Part shown: positions 46,601 to 58,600 of the stretch, in pieces | How the letters are laid out: each line of letters starts with the position of its first letter | How positions within the stretch are numbered: position 1 is the first letter of the stretch | Assembly (NCBI GenBank): GCA_020055645.1 | Contig: CM034548.1 | Location: forward strand, 49,282,296-49,346,295 | Length of the DNA: 64,000 bases | Reading direction: 5' to 3' | Origin: Tomocerus qinae | Taxonomy: Eukaryota; Arthropoda; Collembola; Entomobryomorpha; Tomoceridae | Made by a program: the position numbers and the translations under genes | The notes under the pieces: model-generated | The model's database searches: none | The model's input: the letters and a program-made list of their open reading frames with translations, nothing else | What the model was told of the DNA's origin: nothing

Positions 46601-49600
46601 CATTATTATGTCACAAAATAAATCCTGTCTCCCAATCAAAGAACCTAGAATACAGAAGGAAAGGCAAATAATCAAATTTTGATAAAAATTCCATGGCTAT
46701 TAAAATCAATAGTAAGTACTGCAAACCACGTCACGTCATGAGTATCAAAACACGTGTTAAACGGTACTGCAAGTGACGTCACGGGCAGAAAAATGAAATT
46801 TTTGACTTTTACTATGGGAATCTGCCGCCGGTTGTCTCCCAATATACAACAATAATTATATAATACTAGTAATAGGCCCGTTCTCCGAACGGGAAATAAG
46901 TAACCCCTTAATGGGAGTGGTAGATCATGAGTTTGCATATTATGCATTAAAAAATTATGAAAATTAACAGATTAAAATGTTTAAAACATACCCGTCAATA
47001 AACCCGTCATTTTCAATAACCCGTTATTTTAAATAACACCGTAATTTCAATTAACCCCGTTATTTCAAATAACACCGTCATTTCAAATAACACCGTCATT
47101 TCAATTAACCCCGTCATTTCAATTAACCCCATCATTTCAAATAACCCTGTCATTAATAATAACCTCGTCATTATAAACATTCCTGTCATTTTAAATAATC
47201 TCTTTATATTAAATATTCCCGTCATCTTAAATATTCAGTCATTTTCACCTCATCATTTTAAGTAGCTCTGTTATTTTAATTAGCTACCACTATTTTAATC
47301 GTCCTCGTTATTTCTATCTATTTTCTTACCCCGTTGCATTAACTAACCAATTCTATGTCAAGTCAAGTCAACCTGTTCAATCCACAACCAAATGATACAA
47401 ACTAAATAAACATCGCCTTGCTATTAATAGTTTGACTCCGTTGCGGTCGCCCCGTTCGAGGTGAAATGGACTAATCCCTTTACATAGCGGAAGCCTGCCT
47501 GCTTAAAGAGTAGGACTTTGTCAAATTTTTGAAATTCACTGGCAAAATATTTTCTACTAAAAAATAAAAAACTGGAGTGGCTACCGTCTTCATTATTAAG
47601 TCGAGTAAGTCAGGAAAAAGTTTGGTAAAGATCGGATGAAAACTGTAAGAGGAGTATTTAAACAAAACGTGACAGATCGGAGCGTTTTCTTCCACTCCTT
47701 CAATGTTAAAATTCGAAATTCAAAAAATCGTAAAACCATTTCTATAAAAGATATCATTTTCAAACTCGAGGTTTGGGGTTCTGACTATGATGTGCCCATT
47801 CAGTAAAAATTTGAAAGTCTAAAGTCGTAGATTGATGTTAAAGGGGAAATGAATTGCTATTATTATATAGATAATGATTATGAAGGGACACTAACTAAAA
47901 CCTGATGAGGACATTCCACAGACACAGCAAAACGCTTTTCCTCGTTGATGGTATGTAAACGTCATTAGGTGATGACTATACTACTATGTGAATTGGTTGA
48001 CGAGCTCTTCGACTGCCACTGATTACAGTTGGCAGTCTTCCTCTCCTCATAAATGATAAATAAATAAATCTCCTCAGCACCTTTTCCTCATTTCATTCTC
48101 TGTCTTTACTTCCTCCACCTCTTCATGCGAAGAAGAGACTAATGAAATAGACGACTCATTACGGAATCCGGTTGAACTCAATTCGCCCTCCCTGTCGTTT
48201 TCAATGTTGCTTAGTACATAAGAAATGCTCAAAATTGACTTGATTAAACCAACTATTTCCACGTCACGGTTTCGATATTTATTGTACGTGCCAGCATTCT
48301 GTACTTCGATAAAAGTAGATTAGGTTGGAAAAGGTGGACAATTCTGAGAGAAAGGAATGATTCCTCGTTCCTCTTTCAGTTCCTTATAGTACTTTTCTAC
48401 GGGACCCAAAAGCCGTGGCCCTTTGAGGGGTGGAGTCTAGCCGACGCGAAAATGGACGTGACTACGTGGCACTAAATACTGGCTATGTGTAGGTTTAATT
48501 ATGTTGCTTTATATTAGATTAGCCCCTCAAAGACATACGTCAATGTTACTAGAATTGTGCTACTATAGATATTCATAAGGCTGCTATTTATTCCAATATA
48601 TAATCGCAGACTGAGAAAAATTTTCCTACCTATATAACTATGTATGTCTGGTAGGGCAAATTTGAATTTTACCGCGTGGATCCAATTTTATTACTAAATA
48701 ATTTTTAAAATCGAGTCGCATATGCTGGGAGCTACTATAATATAAAATTGCAAAAAATTTTTAATTTGAAAAATGTAGAGACATAGAAAGTACATTGTAT
48801 AGCTGATTATTTGGTTTTAAGACAGACTAAAATCTGTTTATCACTTCACTTTCACGTTTTGTGACGTCACTACAATTAATTTGTAATTAGCAAAAATATG
48901 TTTCCAATTTGGTTTCCAACGTAATGACGTCATTTTGACGTCACTAAACGTGAAAGTGAGAAGTATAAAACAGGTCTAAAAGGTTGTATTCCCTCGAAGG
49001 AAGAGTTAAGAATGTTCTTTGCATCGACTATAATTTTGCGGCTATTTATTTACTTCGTAGTACTGAGGAAGAGAATTCGGCAGTTAGGGTTTTGATTTGA
49101 CTTGTACATGGAATACCCACACGTTAGGATCTCTATGGATTTCAAACGCAATGAACATTTAGCAAACAAATGGGCGCAACGCAATGACAACTTTCTAGTC
49201 GGTAGCCGTCAGTCGTAATGGTGCTCTGTTGTTCAGGGCTGAATGAGTGTGTAAACTCTTGAAATGTACACCAAAGAAAGAACTATTTATTTAGAGTAAG
49301 GAATTTTGTTTCAGCCGCCTCATGGTCAAAAGAGAATTTGACTGGAAATGGGAGCATCCCTAGTGCCCTGTCATTAGTCAACACTACAGTCGAGTCCGCT
49401 ATATGTCATCGAGACAGTAGCATCTTATTTTTGCTGCTGATGCTCGGAACTCTCTGGCTGGGAGTGTCGCTCTACAATTTCAACAAAACGTATGTATACA
49501 TTTCATTATTTGCATTTGATTCTCACCCCTTTCTTACACGAATTACCAGTCGCTCGCCACCCTAATTAACCGCTAATTCTACATAAGTCAATTGAACCTC

Positions 49601-52600
49601 ACTTAATGTCTAATTCCGAAATATTTTCTAAAACACAAATGTATTATGTCAAAGGACTTTAACTCTGTCGCCGATTCATCTCATTAAAAAATCGTCTGGT
49701 TGCTTAAAATAGTAAATGAAATTGGCAACCGTTAGTCTATTCTCATTATTATTTAGATAGAAAGTAATTTCTTATTTATAGAAGGGCTTTGGTTTATGTT
49801 TGTGTGTGTACTTAAATACCTATCTATCCATCTATCTACACATTTCTCCATGCACAAATTGGTTGCACAGTTGCACTATAACCGTAAATGGGTTGGCCAA
49901 AGTAAAACTTTTGAATTTTGTCTTTCGGAGGACTATAAGAAGTACCTAAAATGCTGTACAAACGTGTACACACACTGTAATTCTATCGTGTTCCGCAAAG
50001 CTATAAATATATACTGCGCTACGGTGTTCCATTTTGGTTATGCTTTCATATCTTCGGGTATACTTCCGCTTTCGGGAAAGGAGAACAAAGTAGAATACGT
50101 CACGAAATATTCAAAGCGGGAAGACTGGTGGTGGTGGGCGACTGATGTAGTGGAAGGAGTGAGCGTAGGTGAGTGGAGATAAAGTGGGCCGCAACGGGAG
50201 GGCACTGTGCGTGGCCATAACAAAGTATTTTTTACAAAACGCAAAATATCGCTGAAATTTTAATAAGATTTTTCCTCTGTTCTCGGAGCCCCCCGCGCGC
50301 CCTTCCCCGAAATTTGTTTCTGGCTGCGGCCCTTAGAGTGAGTAAGTGAATTGGGTAACTGCTGGGAGACGACGTGAGAACACGACGTCGATGTTGTGGG
50401 TGCAGATCAGTCGGTTGTCTGTCTGTCGGGGGAATGGCTAAAGTCCGAAATGATTGATTGTTTCAGACCGTACCTGCAAGCGAGTAAAAGAGAAGCCCTG
50501 GCGGACTATTCACTTCCCGTGGCGGTAGTTGTCCTCAGTTTCATCGGATCCTTTGTTTTCCAAGATGTCCAATGTAAGATTTTTCGTTCTCGTCTCTCTG
50601 CTGACTGTGCTGATCCTCCCTTCGTCGTCAGTCGACACTATGGGACAAAAGAAAGTGTTCGAATGGGAACAAGATTTCCTCTTTTTAAACACAAACCGCA
50701 ATTTATAGGCTTCTTTGCTTTAATTTCAATTTTCTTTCTCTTAATTTTCCGGATAGATTTTTCTCAGACATCTTAAGAAAAATCAAAAGTATAACATACT
50801 TTGTGATTTCTAGGTACCTAATACATCTGCCCACCTTTTTATTTGATTAATTTTTACTCATACTGACATACATAATTATAAGCATTTTAGCATATTATAT
50901 TTCCAATTTTACATTTCAATGAAACTTTTTAGTGGAGCGCTTCAAATATGACGATAATCAAGTTTTTAAAGTGGCGCCTATGCACAAGATTTCGTGGACT
51001 GCCGTTTTCTGCTCCGTTGGTCTTGGCTTTTCTCTTTCCTTACTCATCTTCATGGATCAAAACATCACAAGCGCTATGGTCAACAATCCCTGCAATAAGT
51101 AAGCCTCTTTCAGTTACCTTGTAGTTACAAAATCCATTTCATTTGAACTTACCATCTATTTAGTTCGGTTTCATGGTAGAGACTCTTTCTCCATGTAAAA
51201 TATTCTCAAGATCATGGTTATGATAATCGTATCCTTACTATAACCAAGGTTAAGAGTCAATCAAAAAACGGACTCTCTAAAATCTGTTAATATTGAACGA
51301 CGGCATCATTGCTTATGGTACAAAATGGAAATGGTTAGTTGAATGTGGCTACTAGATTCTACTTCTACTACTATACTAGATTTCTAATCTAGTATAGTAG
51401 CCAATTGTGGGTGGGGTCCTTTCTAAGGACACCACCCATAATTGCAAGTTATCTAGAGTGAAAACCCTTTATGAGTAGTCTTATAGAGGAGGCAATGCAA
51501 TGAATGCTATGCGTGGTTATGGAATGGATGGAGAACCTGCATGCTTATTTGAGTAAACAACAAAATTATACAGTGTCCCTATTTGGGTATGTCAGAGTCC
51601 TAAAGTATTGTCATTTATCCAATTTCTCCCAATTTGAAGTCTTTTCTGCAAAACTTTGATCAGTAACCGTTTGCTGGGTCCGTTAAAATAGGCTACCTCG
51701 AGGCACAAAGTCCCAGCAAAGGAATTTACAACCAATGAATCGCATAAAATAATTTGCACTTAAAACAAGCTTTTTCGTAGTTTCTCTAATAATAATAAAA
51801 AATACTAAAGGAGTGGTCGTTTGAATTTTGAATTGTAAGGAGTAACATGGAGTATTGACACTGCACATTGTATTGGCAAATAGGCAGATCATTTTGATGG
51901 CGGAAAGGACGAGAGTTCATTTTTAACCGAAAGGATCAGTTTACAAGAGCCAGTTTTGACTGCAATGCCCCACTGAGTAATTACAATATAATTATATTAC
52001 ACTATAGCCATTGAATTCCGTAAGTAGTTCATCATGTCATTCATTGCTGGTAGTTACTGTACATATAGAGTGTAAGATGCTTCAGTTTGAAAGAGGATCA
52101 TTATCTACGCAGCAGAAGGACCTATTCACATTTAAGCCTCTATTAATGCCCACGTATTTTTTATATCCAAAATTTCTCAAGATGAACAGATTTGCTTGGA
52201 TATCAACATTCTATATCACCTTCACCTTAATAAATGAATCTTGAAGGAGCAGAAGAGTATTCTTACTTGATCCCTAGAAGAGAAATGAAAGAAAGGCATA
52301 ATGGAAAATAGATAATGAAGGAACTGAACCAAATAGATTGGATCCAGCCACGGTCAAGAGACTCTGACATAGCTAAATATATTAATGCCACTTGGACTAC
52401 GCCGAAACGGCAACGTCGCCTTCCGGTTCAAATTTTGTTGCTGGATTGCTTTCCACTGGAGGTTAAGCTTAAATGGCCAACGACATAGGCAAAAATGCAC
52501 AATCCTCTGATTATAATATAAAAATCTAAGGTATCTCTTCCATTGGGTTTCGTATTACAAAATTCAACACAGCCACAAACGCCATTACGCCACTTGACGT

Positions 52601-55600
52601 ATTTTTTAATACAGCATGTGTGTATGAGTGTCAATGATTTTGAATAATGGCAAATAGTTATACAGACCTTTAGTTCCGATGAATATAATCCTTTATTACA
52701 ATGAGTGCAGCTTGTGCCTGTGTCTATTATCTCGTGTCACCCCACTCAATCCAAGTTCAGATGGATCTAGTATAAAAATTGGAAAATAGATATTTAGGTT
52801 TCCAAATTTTAAAATAAATGTAATTGTAACTGCTAAAAATCAGTACTTCTGGTTGTAGCAGACATTAAACATAAACCTTCATTTATTTATTGACACTTTC
52901 GAGAGCCACACTTTTCATGCATGTCGACTCGAGACATTACTAGTTCCAATTGATCATTTTTCATAAAATTATGACTGACATAAATTAAGAACGAATAAAC
53001 AAATTATTAAAAATACATATCGTAGCAACAGTAATAGTGGGCAAAGTTGTACAATTACAATGTTTAAGTTGCAAGGGAGGGTGACTATACTACTTTTTGT
53101 CCTGCTGATAGAATACAGATTTAATTGAGTCGATGGTTAAAACTGTTTCGGAGACAATTCTGTAAGCCCGAAAATTTTAAAAAAACTTATTGTCCTAAAC
53201 TCATATTGTCCTTGATTAGAGCAGATACGCCATATAGCCTCAAGGATTTTTGTAATTGTCAAAAACGCATCTATCTAGTTGTGTAGAAAAAGTCATTAAA
53301 ATCGGTTAATAAGGCAAAATAAAATTACGAAATTCGAAAGTGGGACCTATATCTCCATCCATAGAGATCCTTCTATTAAAGTAAATTATAATTAAATTAT
53401 ATTTTGTCTGAGGCAGGAGAACAGTGTATCATGTTTTGATATTCCTGAGCTACTTGAACAATAAAGCTTGGTCCTCCATACAGAGAAAAATGTTGTTTTC
53501 GAGAATTATCTGTTCTAGGGACATAGACATATTGATTTGTAGATGTAATCATTTAAGATTTCGTTGTTTCCATTGTAAATACAAACTGTATACTTAAAAG
53601 GTTCCCGTACAGTAGAACAGACCAAGTTATAACCAAGAAATAGCAATAGATGACATTTTTTGTCTGGACGGAATTGTAAAGAGTTGTTTACTTCCGCTCC
53701 AGCACAAGAAAGACCAGGAGGAGCCTACAGAATAGTTTAAATGTTGTAGTTTACTATTAGGCCATAAAATTGGCTAAATAGAACTAATAGAACTAGAAGA
53801 TGGTGGAATTATCTTTTAGCGATACCGTTTATCTTACGATAACTTAGCTATGATAGTTTTATTAAGCAAGTGCAGCCTGTTGGCTCTCAGCAATAATAGA
53901 ATCATGTCAGACCTGAACACATTGAGTACCTAACAAAACTACTGCGCAAATTAACGTTTTCACTTATGTACTACAATGAATATCTTCATCGTGTACCAAA
54001 TTTTACTTAAGAAGGTATGCTTTGCGCAAGCTTTGGCGTACATAAGTTAAAACGTTAATTCCTTTGAGCAGTTGAGTGACAAGATGCCTTAGTAATAAAA
54101 TCCATTTAATACTTATTTTATTGTTACAAATTTAATTTCCCTTTATTTTACGATTGGCTATGTTCTTTATAGGGATTTTTAATATTTTGCATTGAAGCAA
54201 AGATTTGTGGGGAAACATAAATGAGTGGCTATTGGATACCATTTTTGCATTTCAGGCTCGACCGCTGCGTACACTTGTGTACTCTGCCAAAATTGTTTGT
54301 AGGTTTGTAAGGCATTTGTCTTTGTCTTTTACATGAACGATGAACATTATGTAACAAAATTCTTTCAATTTTTAGACTTTCTCTGATCGAAAGTAGGCCC
54401 TCCACCACGCCAACATTTTTAAACATCTTAAGTAGAAAAACATTCAACAAATGAGGTAAATGTCAACAATTGTTAACTAAGACTATTCTTGGGTTGCAGG
54501 CTGAAGAAAGGTCCAGCTTATCACTGGGATTTGATGATCGTAGCAATAATCAACGGATTTTTGTCAATTTTCACAATGCCGTGGATGCACGCAACTTTGC
54601 CTCACTCTCCGCTGCACATGAGAAGTTTGGCAGATGTCGAAGAGCGTGTGGATCAAGGGCATGTCTACGAAATGTAAGTCTCCGTCCCTGACGATTGTCC
54701 ATCTAATTTAATTCTGGCTTGTCACGCCAAAATCCTTCCCCCTCCTCCATTGGCTCAGCTCATGATGTCAGACTTTTACGCCATTCGTGATCAGGTGTAC
54801 CCAAATCAAGTGAAAAGTTATTAATGCAGTTTGGGTACAGAGTTCGGATGCTCTATTCTAAACAAAGCAACCAATTAATAGTCTATTTCCTCTTAGTCCT
54901 TCTTACTTGGCCTTCGTTGTGAATGAACACATTGTCTAATGGCTCAAATTTCTTTGTAGTTTCGACTATTTATTCTATGATAGCTTTTTTGATACTCCAC
55001 GTAGTCTACATGCCCACCCAATCCCCCCCCACAAACCAAAATATATTTTTATTAGCTCCACCACGTAGTCTCCACTTTCCCACCCATTCAAATCCCACAA
55101 ACCAAAAAAATATTTTATTTGCTCCGCGAAGTTTCCACTTCCTCACCCATTCCCCTCCCACAAACCAAAAAAAATGTATTAGCTCCACGTAGTCTCCACT
55201 TCCCCACCCATTCCCCTCCCTTAAACAAAAAGTTTTATAAGCTCCACATATTCTCCACTGGCCCACCCATTTCCCTCCCACAAACAAAAAAATATTTTAT
55301 TTGCTCCACAAAGTTTCCACATCCCCACCCATTCCCCTCCCTTAAACAAAGTTTTATAAGCTCCACATAGTCTCCACTGGCCCACCCATTTCTCTCCCTC
55401 AAACAAAAAAAATATTTTTATTAGCTCCACGTAATCTCCACTTCCCCACCCATTCCCCGCCCCAAAACAAAAATAATTTTTTCATCAACCCAATTGTACA
55501 ACATTTGCGTAATTTAATATATAGAGCTTACACCTGTAACTGAGGCCTAAAATATGTGCACATTTCTCATGTTGTAGGGTAATATGAGATATGATAACAG

Positions 55601-58600
55601 CTGCCATCTCTTGTTCTGTTATTTATTCGCTCGGCTCGGTCTATTCACTGCATTGCATTGCTTTCCAATCCCTATAACCTGTATCTCCCAACCAACAACC
55701 TTCTATACTATGCACACATTGCCTGCTATATCATCAGCCCTCTCCTCCTTCAACTCGCGCATGATCAGAAGGCAAAAGTCTACGGCATTGCTCGAATTTA
55801 ATTTTGTGATGACTTATCCAGATTTGCATTGTATGTGCATTGATCAATTTCAGTCACGTTTATATTGTAAATCTGATATATGATGAACATGTAAGGTAAG
55901 CACGAAAACTGGGCTCGATTGCATTGTGCTTTATCCTTTTAAAAGTACTATAAGATCTTTGAGTTTTAACAGTTCACTCATATATCATTGGAACCAAGGC
56001 TGTATTGAGGGCGGGCATTGGGGGTTCATGAATGCCCCCCCCCCAATCCAAGAAAAGGGAAACTTTTTTCTCAGAATACCAAAAAAATATTTTATGTGAT
56101 TTTTAAATAATAATATTTAAATAATATTTAAAATATCAAAATACCAAAAAGCGATTTTGTGATTTTTAGGCGATTTTTTACTCATTTTAGACAAAATAAG
56201 CCAAAATTTTTTGCGAATATGCCTAATGCATATACATGGTAAGTGTATGCCGTCATTGCCCCCTCCGAAATCGACTTCTAAATACGGTACTAATCAAGGC
56301 TGTATTGAGGGGGGGGCATTGGGGGCAAATGCCCCCCCCCCGAAATCCAAGAAAAGAGGAAATTTTTTCTCAAAATAACAAAAAATTTCGCGCTTCGCGC
56401 GCTTTTATGTGACTTTTAGGCTATTTTTTGACTCATTTTAGCTAAAATAAGCCAAAATTTTTCCCGCTTCGCGCGATAATGTCTAATACATATAAGTGTA
56501 TGACGTCATTGCCCCCTCCGCGACTTCTAAATACGGTACTGGTACTAATACGGTAGTTTCTCATGTCATTTCCCCATACTTTTAGGTTACATTACTACTA
56601 CTAAGCTAGTAAGCTAAGCTAAAAGCCAAATAAACTAAGCTACCTAACTACCTATTAAGACTACTAAGCCACTGGTGGAATTAATTTTGAGCTTGGTCAA
56701 TTTACATTGTATTGAGTTGTGTTGTGTATTATATAATTAGTTCGCATCACTAGCTCAAGAACAGAGATTAAAAAATTTCGGATTTTTCCCGAAGCATCAT
56801 ACCATGTTCTGGAGGATCCCATTTTTATTTGCCCTGCCGCCCATGTCCAAAAACTTCCATCCAAAAAACAAGTTTTTTAAGTATTAAAACCTGTCGCGTG
56901 GCTTTTAATGTCTAAAAATGCTAGAAACTTGCTCTATGATAGTATATCTTGATTTTGAAGCCCTATCAGGGTTGGCACATGGTTTAAACCACACTGGTTA
57001 TAATCGGCTGGCAAAAACCTAGTGACAAAAACTGGTTAAAAATGATCGAAACTCACAAATGTGGCAAAACACATTTACCTATTATTTGCAACGGTTTCAA
57101 GATATTTTTACCTAAAAAAGCGATATAAAACCAGATCATAACATTCTTGCCGACTCCTAACTTCCTTCTTGCAGATTTCGCTTTCACCGACATCTAACAT
57201 CGTGCAATTTAAAGATCAAAATGGACGGTTTTGAGAATTTTAACTTTATAGTTTTTCATATTGAAATGAAGTATAGTTTCAGCCACTGTATGCCTTGTTA
57301 TAACCTGGTTTAAACCTATTTCTGCCAGCCGACTGGCAGGCACAAAAATTAGGTGGCGAAAACCCAACCCTGGACGCTATACATCCAGAATGATGCAAAA
57401 TTGGTCTTGTTACCCAGACTTTAATGGTGTAGGGGAAGACATGCATAAGCAGGAACAGCATCGACTGCCCACCCACTTAATTAATAAGTGAGTTAGTTAA
57501 TAGTAATAGTGGAGTGGTATATAGTATATTGTAGGTATATAGCTACAGTATATACAGATAATATTATAACATCGCAGTATTAAGTATGAGTGGTGTGGGA
57601 GTAGGTGTAGCCTGGGTGGTGATTAAAGTGGGTAGGGGGAGGTCAGAAGAAATGCAGAGAAGTGAACAAGTCGAATAATGTAATTTTTGACAATCTCGTT
57701 GTGCAGCATTGTGAGAGTACGAGAAACAAGACTCACGGGAATATTCTCTCATCTTCTCATTGGACTTTCTATCTTCCTCTTGCCGTATCCCTTGGGGCAC
57801 ATCCCAATTGCTGTTCTTGATGGACTCTTTCTCTACATGGCCGTCACCGCTCTCAATGGAAATCAAATGTTCGAAAGAATCACTCTCCTCTTCATGGAAC
57901 AGGTATTTCCTCCACTTACTTTCTTCTCCTGCGTGATTATCAATTTCTGTTTTATTCCGACTGGTTGCTTCTCACTCCATCCACAACATATTATTATTCT
58001 CTCTCTCGCTATTCAGCCAGGTCATCATTTATTACTATAAATAGCATGAGACTCTTCAATGTGGCCATCTCAAATGACATTATTAATGCATTACGCCTTT
58101 CTCTTTTACCTTGTCCATGACATTCTCGTCCAAAGCACTTGCATTTTACCATAATGGACTCTTGTAAATACTACACGAAAGGTTCAATTTTAGAATTGCT
58201 ACTTGTCAAATCCGTTAAGTGGGAAACATTCTGCCCGAAGTCCAACTAACCGAATCTACCCAAACCTCCAAAATATTTACGCTTTCTAAATTATACTTAC
58301 TCTAAAAACTGGAGACCCATTTGGCTGAAAGACGTTTTAAATTAATCATGACAAGAAGCTGGAAAGTCGTCCGTTTTAATTGAAACATATTTAATTGGCT
58401 TCTGTAGTCAGTAAAGGTGCCAAAACCCAAGCTAAATATAGAATAGGAGTTTATAGAAACAGACACGGTTTATAATGGCAACTTTTATTTGACCCTTGAC
58501 ATCTTTGATCATGTATATTTCTGCTGATGACTTAAATTGCAGATCAATGTAGCAGACTTTTATGATTTTATCAACGTCCACCAGAAATGTTGTGGCACGG

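Noticed and set aside
47013..47225. Minus-strand frame with repeating [11 protein letters not shown] pattern
   Set aside because: It is a translation of the CCCCGTCATTTCAAT tandem repeat, not a gene.
17638..47695. 71-residue minus-strand frame conserved between the two family A copies
   Set aside because: Many of the differences between the copies change the amino acid, with little sign of purifying selection, and there is no known motif. Conservation reflects shared repeat sequence.
55006..55430. Open frames on both strands at 55 kb
   Set aside because: They are products of the CCCACC minisatellite; composition follows the repeat unit.
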